Below, piece by piece: positions 34,109 through 42,813 of a stretch of DNA of 64,000 bases (the first letter of the stretch is position 1; every line of letters starts with the position of its first letter). The notes beneath the pieces are model-generated. The model searched no databases. It worked only from the letters and a program-made list of their open reading frames with translations, and had not been told where the DNA came from. Origin of the DNA: Frigoribacterium sp. CFBP 13712 (GTDB lineage: Bacteria; Actinomycetota; Actinomycetes; Actinomycetales; Microbacteriaceae); assembly GCF_014842255.1 (NCBI RefSeq), contig NZ_JACYVH010000006.1:1-64000 (forward strand), written 5' to 3'. The translations under genes were made by a program, and so were the position numbers.

Positions 34109-35509
34109 CTAGTCCGAGCGCGCCGCGAGTTGCCCGACCCCGCCGCTGAGCAGTGCCGCGGCGGTCGCCCGGGACTGCGCGATGACCGCGGCCAGACCAC
34201 GACCGGCCACGGCACCGCCGACCCGATGCACGCCGTCGAGGGGGGCGACGGGGGCGACCCGCGCCTCCTCGGCGTCCGTGACGGGTGCGGCGAGAGGGGC
34301 GTCCCAGGCGACCCGCGCCCAGCCCTCGACGGCGTCGGGGTCGATCGGCACGCCGAGCAGCACCGCGGCGTCGGCGATCGCGACGGCCCGCAGCTCGGCG
34401 TCGGGCGTGCCGGGCTCGACCACGGGCGAGTCGTAGCTGAGACGGAGCACGTGCCGCCCGCCGGCGAGGTCGGCGAGCCAGGGCCATTTGACCGTCGCGT
34501 GCGTCAGGGCCTTCGCCCGCACGTCGAGGGCGCCGGGGGCGACGAGCACGCCCGTGCCCCGCGGCCCGGTGTCGAGCGCCGGCTCGCGGACGACGAGCGT
34601 CACGAGCGTGATCAGGCCGGGAGCCGAGGAGGCGCGACCCGCCAGAGCCCGCCCCGCACCGTCGCCCACGGCCAGCACCACGGCGTCGGCGACGAGTCGC
34701 TCGCCGTCGACGGTGACGGACGACGCGTCGAGCGCCGACACCACCGCACCGAGTCGCATCTCGACGCCGAGTCGCTCGAGGTCGGCGACCAGGGCGTCGA
34801 CCAGGCGGGCGTTGCCCCCGCGGAGACCGGCGACGGCCGAGCCGGCGGGGGCCAGCGCGCGGAGGCTGAGGACGGCCGCAGCCAGCGAGCCCTCCCGCAG
34901 CAGCGCCCGGCGGAGCCCTGGCGAGACGCGGTCGACGAGGAGGTCGTCGGGGTGCCGCGAGTGCACGCCTCCGACGATGGGCGTGACCAGGCGGTCGAGC
35001 ACGGCGTCGCCCATCCGCGCCCGGATGAACGGGCCGACCGTCGTCTCGTCGGCGCCCACCTCGGCCGGCTGCGCGTCGAGTCGCTCGGCGAGCGCGGCGC
35101 CCTCGACGCCGATCACCTGCAGCACGTCGGGGTCCGTGAGGTCTCCGGGGATCCCGAGCAGACCCGTGCGGGGCAGCGGGAAGGCCTGTCCGTCGGCCTC
35201 GTGCACCCAGGCGCCGCGGCCGTCGGGCAGCACGACGTCGTCGGCGAGACCGAGCTCGTCGAGGTACGCGGCCACCGTGCCGCCGCGGGTGGCGAAGCTC
35301 TCGGCGCCCGAGTCGAGGTCGATCCCCGCGACGGTGTGCCGACCGACCTCGCCGCCGAGACGGTCGGACGCCTCGAGCAGCAGCACGGTCGCACCGCCGC
35401 GGGCCAGCTCGCGCGCGACGACCAGCCCCGCGACGCCGCCCCCGACGACGACCACGTCGGCCGGCGAACCGCCGGCACCGGTCGAGGAGGCGCGGAGCAG
35501 GTCAGGCAC
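34109..35509 (-). CDS. hemG: Coproporphyrinogen III oxidase (CgoX, HemG/HemY type)
   Basis: A 466-residue FAD oxidase that makes coproporphyrin III from coproporphyrinogen III. The FAD fold starts VVVVGGGVAGLV (19-30) with LLLEASDRLGGEV, and the family motif FATRGG follows. The C-terminal GVHRVGGAVAGRGLAAVIAQ closes the FAD site. The GTG at 35509 follows AAAGGG. It contains an exact 17-mer copy (34256, read as DAEEARVAP) and a partial one near 34622, while another part-copy (35482) lies near the start (SSTGA), showing insertion in several frames. Confidence 0.93.
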   Translation of the reverse strand: MPDLLRASSTGAGGSPADVVVVGGGVAGLVVARELARGGATVLLLEASDRLGGEVGRHTVAGIDLDSGAESFATRGGTVAAYLDELGLADDVVLPDGRGAWVHEADGQAFPLPRTGLLGIPGDLTDPDVLQVIGVEGAALAERLDAQPAEVGADETTVGPFIRARMGDAVLDRLVTPIVGGVHSRHPDDLLVDRVSPGLRRALLREGSLAAAVLSLRALAPAGSAVAGLRGGNARLVDALVADLERLGVEMRLGAVVSALDASSVTVDGERLVADAVVLAVGDGAGRALAGRASSAPGLITLVTLVVREPALDTGPRGTGVLVAPGALDVRAKALTHATVKWPWLADLAGGRHVLRLSYDSPVVEPGTPDAELRAVAIADAAVLLGVPIDPDAVEGWARVAWDAPLAAPVTDAEEARVAPVAPLDGVHRVGGAVAGRGLAAVIAQSRATAAALLSGGVGQLAARSD

Positions 35510-35538
35510 GGTCGTACCCTTTCTACGAGAGTGGACTT

Positions 35539-36603
35539 CTAGAGCGTGTGCGCCAGCTCGACGATGCGGCTCAGCACGTCGGGGTCGGTGTCGGGGTTGA
35601 CCCCGTGGCCGAGGTTCAGCACATGGGCCGGGGCGGCGCGACCGCGTTCGACGACGTCGCGCACGTGGGCCTCGAGCACGGGCCAGGGCGCCTGCAGCAG
35701 AGCGGGGTCGATGTTGCCCTGCAGGGGCGTGCCGCCGCCGAGACGCCGGGACGCCTCGTCGAGCGGGATGCGCCAGTCGACGCCCATCGCGTCGACGCCG
35801 ACGTCGCGCATGGCGGTCAGCACCTCGCCGCTGCCGACGCCGAAGTGGATGCGCGGCACGCCCAGGTCGGCCACGTGCGAGAGCGCACGGGCCGAGTGCG
35901 GTGCCACGTTCGCCGTGTAGTCGGCGAGCGAGAGCGACCCGACCCACGAGTCGAACAGCTGGGCGGCGCTGGCACCCGCGAGCACCTGGGCGCGGAGAAA
36001 GGCCCCGGTGACGTCCGCCGCCCAGGTGAGCAGCGCCTCCCAGGTGTCGGGATCGCTGTGCATCAGGGTGCGCGCACGGATGTGGTCTTTCGACGGACCG
36101 CCCTCGACGAGGTACGCGGCGAGGGTGAAGGGCGCCCCGGCGAATCCGATCAGCGGCGTGCTGCCCAGCTCGGCGACGGTCTGGGCGACGCCCGCGGCGA
36201 TCGGCGCCAGGGCCTCGTCGTCGAGGGGTCGGAGGGCGGCGACGTCGGCCGCGGTGCGGATCGGCGTCTCGAGCACGGGGCCGCGCCCGGGCACGATGTC
36301 GACCGAGACCCCGGCGAGCTTGATCGGCACGACGATGTCGCTGAAGAAGATGCCCGCGTCGACCCCGTGCCGGCGCACCGGCTGCAGCGTGATCTCGCTG
36401 GCGAGGTCGGGCGTCAGGCAGGCGTCGAGCATCTTGGTGCCGACGCGCAGCTCGCGGTACTCGGGCAGCGAGCGCCCGGCCTGCCGCATGAACCACACGG
36501 GCAGGGTCTCGGGTCGGTCGCCCCGCAGGGCCCGCACCAGCCGGGAGTCGGCGGTGAGACCGGTCGCGAGCGGGTGCTGGTCGGGCAAGGCGGAGGAGTT
36601 CAC
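35539..36603 (-). CDS. hemE: Uroporphyrinogen decarboxylase
   Basis: A 354-residue HemE that removes four carboxyls from uroporphyrinogen [15 protein letters not shown] (39-50) supplies the two substrate-binding Arg residues, FFSDIVVPI holds the catalytic Asp, and GNIDPALL and [11 protein letters not shown] are intact. The GTG at 36603 gives the family-length N-terminus. It is followed 29 bp later by hemG on the same strand. A family-B palindrome lies in its upstream region. Confidence 0.97.
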   Translation of the reverse strand: MNSSALPDQHPLATGLTADSRLVRALRGDRPETLPVWFMRQAGRSLPEYRELRVGTKMLDACLTPDLASEITLQPVRRHGVDAGIFFSDIVVPIKLAGVSVDIVPGRGPVLETPIRTAADVAALRPLDDEALAPIAAGVAQTVAELGSTPLIGFAGAPFTLAAYLVEGGPSKDHIRARTLMHSDPDTWEALLTWAADVTGAFLRAQVLAGASAAQLFDSWVGSLSLADYTANVAPHSARALSHVADLGVPRIHFGVGSGEVLTAMRDVGVDAMGVDWRIPLDEASRRLGGGTPLQGNIDPALLQAPWPVLEAHVRDVVERGRAAPAHVLNLGHGVNPDTDPDVLSRIVELAHTL

Positions 36604-36638
36604 GCCGAAGATTCTCGCATCGCCCGCTGGGCATCGCA

Positions 36639-36697
36639 TCGAGGTGACGCGACGGGGGTCTCGCCTGGGCGACGGACCCCTCGTCGGGTCACCTCGA
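36639..36697. repeat. Palindromic repeat family B, dispersed copy 4
   Basis: TCGAGGTGAC-x-CGACG and its complement CGTCG-x-GTCACCTCGA flank an 18-bp centre containing a GGGTC/GACCC inner pair. It lies between the MDR oxidoreductase stop and the hemE start. Confidence 0.85.
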
Positions 36698-36708
36698 CGA
36701 CCGCGGAG

Positions 36709-36744
36709 CCGAGGAGGCGCGGGTCGGCCGAGGAGGCGCGGGTC
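36709..36744 (+). repeat. Two tandem exact copies of the interspersed 17-mer
   Basis: CCGAGGAGGCGCGGGTC occurs at 36709-36725 and again at 36728-36744, separated by two bases. The second copy overlaps the stop codon of the MDR oxidoreductase gene on the other strand. Confidence 0.95.
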
Positions 36745-37750
36745 AGCCGACCTTGACGACCATCTTCCCGACGTTGGCACCGCGCATCAGGCCGGTGAAC
36801 GCCTCGAAGGCCTGGTCGATGCCCTCGACCACGGTCTCGTCGTGGACGACGTCGCCGTTCGCCAGCCACGGGCCCATCTCGGCCTGGAAGGCCGGAGCGA
36901 CGTGACGGTAGTTCCCGAGCGTGAAGCCCTTCATCATGAGGCCGCGCGTGACCATGTTGGTCAGGCCGGTGATGCCGACCGGGGCGCCGGTCGAGTTGTA
37001 GTTCGCGATCGAGCCGCAGAGCGCCGCGCGTCCGCCGTCGCGGAACGAGTCGAGGGCGGCCGAGAGGTGGTCGCCTCCGACGTTGTCGAAGTAGAGGTCG
37101 ATGCCGTCGGGCGCTGCCTCGCGCAGCAGCTCGGTGACGTCGCCGTCCTTGTAGTTGAAGGCCGCGTCGAAGCCGTACTTCGAGGTGAGCAGCTCGACCT
37201 TCTCGGCGGATCCGGCGCTGCCGATCACACGCGAGGCGCCCTTGAGACGGGCGATCTGGCCGACCATGGTGCCCACGGCGCCGGCGGCTCCCGAGACGAA
37301 GACGACGTCGCCCTCGCGGATGCCGGCGATCTCCGTCAGACCGACGTAGGCGGTCAGCCCGGTGAGACCGAGCACGCCGAGGTAGGCCGACAGCGGCACT
37401 CCGTCGACGGGCTGCACGGCACGGAACGAGCCCGCGCCTCCCTGGGCCACGTCGCGCCAGCCGAGGTCGTGCTGCACGACCGCGCCGACGGGGAGGTCGC
37501 CCGAGCGGGACTCGACCACGCGGCCGATGGCACCGCCGGTCATCGTCTCGTTCAGGGCGAACGGCGGCACGTACGACTTGACGTCGTTCATCCGACCGCG
37601 CATGTAGGGGTCGACGGAGAGGAACTCGTTCTGCACCCGGACCTCGCCCTCGCCGAGCTCGGGCAGCGTCACCTCGACACGGCGCACGTCGTCGGGGGTG
37701 GGCTCGCCCTGGGGGCGGGCGATGAGCTGCCACTGGGTGCTGATGGTCAT
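36743..37750 (-). CDS. CurA/PTGR-type NADP-dependent oxidoreductase
   Basis: A 335-residue zinc-free MDR reductase of the leukotriene B4 dehydrogenase/CurA group, which reduces alpha,beta-unsaturated carbonyls. [14 protein letters not shown] is the group hallmark, with the cofactor loop [20 protein letters not shown] and [11 protein letters not shown]. The ATG at 37750 follows GGAGAATC. It lies between hemE and the divergent hemA; a 159-bp intergenic region with an inverted repeat separates it from hemA. Involvement in heme metabolism is not indicated by family. Confidence 0.9.
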   Translation of the reverse strand: MTISTQWQLIARPQGEPTPDDVRRVEVTLPELGEGEVRVQNEFLSVDPYMRGRMNDVKSYVPPFALNETMTGGAIGRVVESRSGDLPVGAVVQHDLGWRDVAQGGAGSFRAVQPVDGVPLSAYLGVLGLTGLTAYVGLTEIAGIREGDVVFVSGAAGAVGTMVGQIARLKGASRVIGSAGSAEKVELLTSKYGFDAAFNYKDGDVTELLREAAPDGIDLYFDNVGGDHLSAALDSFRDGGRAALCGSIANYNSTGAPVGITGLTNMVTRGLMMKGFTLGNYRHVAPAFQAEMGPWLANGDVVHDETVVEGIDQAFEAFTGLMRGANVGKMVVKVG

Positions 37751-37793
37751 GATTCTCCTGTCGTCGGGCCGAGCGGGTGGTCGGCGGGGCCTC

Positions 37794-37812
37794 GTGTTGC
37801 AATGCGCAACAC
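37794..37812. promoter_or_regulatory. Inverted repeat GTGTTGC-N5-GCAACAC
   Basis: A perfect 7-bp inverted repeat in the divergent control region between the MDR oxidoreductase and hemA. It lies 43 bp from the oxidoreductase start and 97 bp from the hemA start, so it more likely serves the oxidoreductase. Its GCAAC half-sites resemble those at 5964. Confidence 0.5.
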
Positions 37813-37897
37813 CGGCTGAGCATTCCCGTGCCTCAGCATCACCCCGCGCTTCCGCTCGACGTCGAGCCATCACCCAGCCGAATGCGCCCGGGGGCGT

Positions 37898-37903
37898 TAC
37901 TCT
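37898..37903 (+). promoter_or_regulatory. -10 element of hemA, leaderless spacing
   Basis: TACTCT ends 6 nt before the GTG initiator of hemA, the same spacing as in several other genes of the window. Confidence 0.5.
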
Positions 37904-37909
37904 TGATCG

Positions 37910-39184
37910 GTGCTCATCTGCCTGACGGCGTCCCATCGGAACGCCAGCTTCGACCTCCTCGAGAAGTTGAGCATCGGCGCACCCTCCGCGGTCGGCACAT
38001 TGGTCGACGGCAGCGACTTCGTCAACGGCGCCGTCGTGCTCGCGACCTGCAACCGCTTCGAGGCCTACCTCGACGTCGACGAGCCCCTCACCGCCGGCAG
38101 CGCCGTCGCGGTCGAGGCCACCATCGCCACCATGAGCGATGCGAGCGACGTCACGGCCGACGACCTCCGCGACAGCGTGCGGGTCATCACCGGCGACGAG
38201 GTCGTCGAGCACCTGTTCGCCGTCAGCTCCGGCCTCGAGTCGGTCGTCATCGGCGAAGACGAGATCTCGGGTCAGGTGCGTCGCGCCCTCGAGCGGGCCC
38301 GCGAGGGCGGCACGACGTCGTCCGACCTCGAACGCCTCTTCCAGAAGGCTTCGCACACCTCGCGGGGCGTCAAGAACCGCACGAACGTAGGAGGCGCGGG
38401 TCGCTCGCTCGTCCGCCTCGCCCTCGAGCTCGCCTCCTCGCGCGTCACGGACTGGGCCCACGCCCGGGTGCTGATCGTGGGCACCGGCCAGTACGCGGCC
38501 ACCACGGTCACCGCACTGCGCGACCGGGGCGCCGACCGGCTGGCCGTCTACTCGTCGTCGGGTCGCGCCTCCTGGTTCGGGCTGAAGCACGACGCGACCC
38601 CCTACGACGACCTCGCCACCGCCATCGAGTGGTGCGACGTCCTCATCACCTGCACCTCGACCACCCAGCCCGTGGTCACCCCCGACGTCGTCACCCCGGG
38701 CGCGCGCCGACTCGTCATCGACCTCGGTCTGCCGCGCAACGTCGACCCGCTGGTCACCGAGGTCGAGGGCGTCGAGCTGCTCGACCTCGAGACGATCAGC
38801 CTGCACGCTCCGCTCGCCGAGCTCACCGCCGCCGACGACGCCCGCGCGCTCGTGTCGACGGCCGCCGCCGAGTTCCAGGCCGTCGCCGCCGAGCAGTCGC
38901 TGACCCCCGCGGTCGTCGCGCTGCGGAAGCACGTCTTCGACCTGCTCGACTCCGAGATCGAGCGGGCGCGGTCGCGTGGCGACTCGTCCGACCGCACCGA
39001 GGCCGCGCTGCGTCACCTGGCCGGCGTGCTGCTCCACACCCCGTCGGTGCGGGCGCGCGAGCTGGCCCGCGAGGGCCGCGGCGAGGAGTTCCGCGACGGG
39101 CTCGAGGCGCTGTTCGGCCTCACCGACACGCGCGCGGCCGCCGCCCCGGCCCCGCACCTGCGCGCCGTCGGCGACGCCGGCTGA
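37910..39184 (+). CDS. hemA: Glutamyl-tRNA reductase
   Basis: A 424-residue HemA that reduces Glu-tRNA to glutamate-1-semialdehyde, the entry to C5 heme synthesis. The catalytic Cys is C47 in [25 protein letters not shown] and the NADPH-binding [12 protein letters not shown] follow, then a C-terminal helical dimerisation domain. The product is handed to HemL, whose gene is in the opposite-strand heme cluster. Two 17-mer variants lie inside (near 38390 and 38562). The GTG start matches a leaderless promoter. Confidence 0.95.
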   Translation: MLICLTASHRNASFDLLEKLSIGAPSAVGTLVDGSDFVNGAVVLATCNRFEAYLDVDEPLTAGSAVAVEATIATMSDASDVTADDLRDSVRVITGDEVVEHLFAVSSGLESVVIGEDEISGQVRRALERAREGGTTSSDLERLFQKASHTSRGVKNRTNVGGAGRSLVRLALELASSRVTDWAHARVLIVGTGQYAATTVTALRDRGADRLAVYSSSGRASWFGLKHDATPYDDLATAIEWCDVLITCTSTTQPVVTPDVVTPGARRLVIDLGLPRNVDPLVTEVEGVELLDLETISLHAPLAELTAADDARALVSTAAAEFQAVAAEQSLTPAVVALRKHVFDLLDSEIERARSRGDSSDRTEAALRHLAGVLLHTPSVRARELAREGRGEEFRDGLEALFGLTDTRAAAAPAPHLRAVGDAG

Positions 39185-39200
39185 CCGGCGGATCCACCGC

Positions 39201-39301
39201 ACGACGCCAGGAGATGCACACGACGCCACGAGAAAAGGTGGCGTCGTGTCCATCTGGTGGCGTCGTGATGACGACCCGCGCCTCCTCGGCCGACCGCCGA
39301 C
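39201..39301. repeat. Nested palindromic direct repeat, family C copy 1
   Basis: The outer ACGACGCCA/TGGCGTCGT arms (39201-39209, 39258-39266) enclose an inner 12-bp hairpin ACACGACGCCAC/GTGGCGTCGTGT with loop GAGAAAAG. The unit ends with an exact 17-mer copy (39273-39289). Extra CGACGCCA words occur near 39321 and 39352. Confidence 0.92.
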
Positions 39302-39379
39302 ACCGGCGCGTCACCCCCACGCGACGCCAGCCGACGGGCGCGTTCCCCCGCACGACGCCAGCTGACCCGCGCGCCACCT

Positions 39380-39480
39380 ACGACGCCACGAGATGCACAC
39401 GACGCCACGAGAAAAGGTGGCGTCATGTCCATCTGGTGGCGTCGTGATGACGACCCGCGCCTCCTCGGCCGACCGCCGAC
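39380..39480. repeat. Nested palindromic direct repeat, family C copy 2
   Basis: This is a near-identical copy of 39201-39301, offset by 179 bp, differing at only a few bases (for example GTCATG for GTCGTG). It too ends with an exact 17-mer (39452-39468). The two copies fill the hemA/M13 convergent gap of 356 bp, in which I find no gene. Confidence 0.92.
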
Positions 39481-39540
39481 CGCCGACCACCGGCGCCGGC
39501 ACCGGCAACGCCGCCGCCAGAACCGGCACCGGCCCCGCGG

Positions 39541-41505
39541 TCACCAGATCGTGACGCGCTCCTCCGGCGGCAGCCAGGCCGCGTCGGTCGGCACCACGTC
39601 GAACGCGGCGTAGAACTCGTCGATGTTGCGCACGATCTGGTTGCAGCGGAACTCGTTCGGCGAGTGCGGGTCGATCGACAGCAGGCGCACGGCCTCCTCG
39701 TCGCGCAGGGTGATCTGCCACGCCTGCGCCCAGCTGAGGAAGAACCGCTGGGCCCCGGTCAGACCGTCGATCACGGGCGGCTCGGCCCCCTCGAGCGACA
39801 GCAGGTAGGCCTTGTAGGCGATCGACAGCCCGCCGAGGTCGCCGATGTTCTCCCCGATGGTGAGGGCGCCGTTCACGTGGTGGTCGGGCACCTGGGCGGG
39901 GGCGAGCGCGTCGTACTGGGCGATCAGCGAGGCGGTGAGCTTCTCGAACGCCTCGCGGTCGGCGGCCGTCCACCAGTCGCGGAGCCGACCGTCGCCGTCG
40001 TACTTCGAGCCCTGGTCGTCGAAGCCGTGGCCGATCTCGTGCCCGATGACGGCGCCGATCGCGCCGTAGTTGGCGGCGGCGTCGCGGGTCTCGTCGAAGA
40101 ACGGGAACTGCAGGATGGCGGCGGGGAACACGATCTCGTTCATGCCGGGGTTGTAGTACGCGTTGATGGTCTGCGGCGTCATGAACCACTCGCCGCGGTC
40201 GAGCGGCTGACCGATCTTGCCCAGCTCGCGGTCGAAGCCGACGGCGGCGGTCGCCCGCACGTTGCCGACCAGATCGGCCGGGTCGACCTCGAGGGCCGAG
40301 TAGTCGCGCCAGGTGTCGGGGAACCCGATCTTGGGGGTGAACTTCTCGAGCTTCTCGAGCGCGCGGCCGCGGGTCTCCTCCGTCATCCACTCGAGCTCGG
40401 TGATGCTCTGCCGGTACGCCTCGACGAGGTGCGCGACGAGCACGTCCATGGCGGTCTTGGCCGCGGGCGCGAAGTGGCGCTCGACGTAGATGCGCCCGAC
40501 GGCCTCGCCCATGGCGCCCTCGACGAGCGAGACGCCGCGCTTCCAGCGGGCGCGCTGCACGGGTGCGCCGGTCAGGGTGCGGCCGTAGAAGCCGAAGTTC
40601 GCCTCGACGAACGGGGTCGACAGGTACGCCGCCGACGAGCGGACGATCTGCCAGCGCAGCCAGTCTTTCCAGTCGAGGAGGCGCGCTCCGGTCAGCAGCG
40701 ACGCCAGACCGGTCACGAACGACGGCTCCCGGACGACGACCTCGTCGAACACGCGCTCGGGCGCGCCCACGGCGTCGCGCCAGACGGTCAGGTCGACGCC
40801 TTCGGCGAGCGCCTCGAACCCCGCCCAGGGCAGCAGGTTGTAGGTGGCGTCGCTGTCGCGGGTGGCGACGTTGTCCCAGTGGTGCGAGGCGAGCTCGGTC
40901 TCGAGCGCCATGATGCGGGCGGCGCGGTCGTCGGCCTCGTCGAAGCCGGCGAGCTCGAGCATGCGGGCGACGAAGGCGACGTACGCGGTGCGGATCGACT
41001 CGGACTTCTCCTCGCGGTAGTACGACTCGTCGGGCAGCCCCAGACCGCCCTGCTCGACGAACAGGACGTAGCGCTCGGGGTCGCCCGGGTCGTTGTCGAC
41101 GAAGAGCTGAACGAAGCTCGCGAGCCCCTGCTTCTCGAACGAGCCCAGGAGGCGCAGGAGGCCGTCGACGTCGGTCACGTCGTCGACGGGGTCGAGCAGG
41201 GGGCGGATGGGCTCGGCGCCGAGCGCCTCGACCCGCTGCTCGTCGAGGAAGCTCGTGTAGAGGTCGCCGACCTTGCGGGCCTCGGTGCCGGGCTCGGCGT
41301 CCTGGGACTCCTGGATGATGTCGCGGACGGCCGCCTCGGCCTCCTCGGCGAGCACGTAGAACGAGCCGTAGCGCGCCTTGTCCTCGGGGATCTCGGTGCG
41401 GGCGATCCACCGCCCGTTCACGTGACGGAAGAGGTCGTCCTGAGGACGCACCCCCGGGTCGAGCTCGTCGGTCAGGATTCCGGAGGAGAGGGCGTCGCTG
41501 GTCAT
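39541..41505 (-). CDS. M13-family zinc metallopeptidase (PepO/neprilysin type)
   Basis: A 654-residue peptidase with the full M13 layout. The zinc motif HEIGH lies at about residues 484-488, followed by GFDDQGSKYD; the third ligand is the Glu in GENIGDLGG (about 550), and the C-terminal AWLPPEERVTIW holds the conserved final Trp. NAYYNPGMNEIVFPAAILQ is also canonical. No signal peptide is present, so it is probably cytoplasmic, as in other actinobacterial PepO proteins cleaving short peptides. It is convergent with hemA across the family-C repeats. Confidence 0.95.
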   Translation of the reverse strand: MTSDALSSGILTDELDPGVRPQDDLFRHVNGRWIARTEIPEDKARYGSFYVLAEEAEAAVRDIIQESQDAEPGTEARKVGDLYTSFLDEQRVEALGAEPIRPLLDPVDDVTDVDGLLRLLGSFEKQGLASFVQLFVDNDPGDPERYVLFVEQGGLGLPDESYYREEKSESIRTAYVAFVARMLELAGFDEADDRAARIMALETELASHHWDNVATRDSDATYNLLPWAGFEALAEGVDLTVWRDAVGAPERVFDEVVVREPSFVTGLASLLTGARLLDWKDWLRWQIVRSSAAYLSTPFVEANFGFYGRTLTGAPVQRARWKRGVSLVEGAMGEAVGRIYVERHFAPAAKTAMDVLVAHLVEAYRQSITELEWMTEETRGRALEKLEKFTPKIGFPDTWRDYSALEVDPADLVGNVRATAAVGFDRELGKIGQPLDRGEWFMTPQTINAYYNPGMNEIVFPAAILQFPFFDETRDAAANYGAIGAVIGHEIGHGFDDQGSKYDGDGRLRDWWTAADREAFEKLTASLIAQYDALAPAQVPDHHVNGALTIGENIGDLGGLSIAYKAYLLSLEGAEPPVIDGLTGAQRFFLSWAQAWQITLRDEEAVRLLSIDPHSPNEFRCNQIVRNIDEFYAAFDVVPTDAAWLPPEERVTIW

Positions 41506-41546
41506 GGCCGTCAGCCTACGGCCGCGCCGCCGCTACAGTTCTGAGC

Positions 41547-42812
41547 ATGGCACTCCCCTGGTCTCTGCACGGTGACGGAAAGACGGTGGACTCCACCGAG
41601 ATCGTGGCGCCGGAGGAGCGGCTCACCTGGCCGCGCACCATCGGCCTGGGCGGTCAGCACGTCGTCGCGATGTTCGGCGCGACGTTCCTGGTGCCGATCC
41701 TCACCGGGTTTCCGCCGAGCACGACGCTGCTCTTCTCGGGCATCGGCACGCTGCTGTTCCTCATCATCACGAAGAACCGGCTGCCGAGCTATCTCGGGTC
41801 GTCGTTCGCGTTCCTCGCACCGATCGCGGCGGCGAAGGAGGTCGGCGGCATCCCGCTGGCGCTGAGCGGCATCATCGTCGTCGGGGCGCTGCTCGCGATC
41901 ATCGGCGTGGTGGTGAATCTCGCAGGCACCCGCTGGATCGACTCGCTGCTGCCCCCGGTCGTCAGCGGCGCGATCGTCGCCCTGATCGGCTTCAACCTCG
42001 CGCCCGCCGCCCGCGACAACTTCGCGCTCGCCCCGCTCACCGCGGTCATCACCTTGGCCGCGGTGGTGCTGAGCGCCGTGCTGTTCAGAGGTCTGCTCGG
42101 TCGCCTCTCGATCTTCGTCGGTGTGGTGGTCGGCTACGTCGCGGCCGTGCTGCTCGGCGAGGTCAGCTTCGACGCCGTGCGCGACGCCCCGTGGGTCGGC
42201 CTGCCGACCTTCACCGCCCCGGCCTTCGACCTGTCGGCGCTGCCCGTCTACCTCGGGTTCCTGCCCGTCGTGCTCGCGCTGATCGCCGAGAACGTCGGGC
42301 ACGTGAAGGGCGTCGGCCAGCTCACCAAGCGCAACCTCGACCCGCTGACCGGTCGCGCGCTGTTCGCCGACGGTCTCAGCACGGTGCTCGCCGGGCTCGG
42401 CGGCGGGTCGGCCACCACGACCTACGGCGAGAACATCGGCGTGATGAGCGCCACGCGCGTGTTCTCGACCGCCGCCTACTGGGTCGCCGGCATCGTCGCG
42501 ATCCTGCTGGGGCTGTCGCCGAAGATCGGCGCCGTCATCTTCACGATCCCTCCGGGCGTGCTCGGCGGCGTGACCACGGCCCTCTACGGTCTGATCGGCG
42601 TGATCGGCATCCGCATCTGGGTCGAGAACAAGGTCGACTTCAGCCGCCCGAAGAACCAGCTGACCGCCGGCATCGCCCTGATCATGGGCATCGCGGACTT
42701 CACCCTGTCGCTCGGTGGCGCCACGTTCGGCGGCATCATCCTCGGCACGGTCGCGGCGATCGTGGTGTACCACCTGATGACGCTGGTCGGCCGCGCCCGC
42801 GGCACCGACTGA
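41547..42812 (+). CDS. NCS2-family uracil/xanthine permease
   Basis: A 421-residue nucleobase:proton symporter with about 14 helices. The N-terminal GLGGQHVVAMFGATFLVPIL and the segment AENVGHVKGVGQL carry the substrate-binding Glu of UraA-type carriers; TTYGENIGVMSATRV is the NCS2 signature. Specificity is most likely uracil. The MATE gene starts two bases after its stop, so the two are probably co-transcribed. The M13 gene is divergent, 41 bp upstream. Confidence 0.92.
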   Translation: MALPWSLHGDGKTVDSTEIVAPEERLTWPRTIGLGGQHVVAMFGATFLVPILTGFPPSTTLLFSGIGTLLFLIITKNRLPSYLGSSFAFLAPIAAAKEVGGIPLALSGIIVVGALLAIIGVVVNLAGTRWIDSLLPPVVSGAIVALIGFNLAPAARDNFALAPLTAVITLAAVVLSAVLFRGLLGRLSIFVGVVVGYVAAVLLGEVSFDAVRDAPWVGLPTFTAPAFDLSALPVYLGFLPVVLALIAENVGHVKGVGQLTKRNLDPLTGRALFADGLSTVLAGLGGGSATTTYGENIGVMSATRVFSTAAYWVAGIVAILLGLSPKIGAVIFTIPPGVLGGVTTALYGLIGVIGIRIWVENKVDFSRPKNQLTAGIALIMGIADFTLSLGGATFGGIILGTVAAIVVYHLMTLVGRARGTD

Positions 42813-42813
42813 G

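Noticed and set aside
39311-41410. Long Arg-rich frame on the - strand overlapping the M13 peptidase
   Set aside because: It is a shifted reading of the peptidase gene, which has HEIGH, GENIGD and NAYYNP motifs in its own frame.
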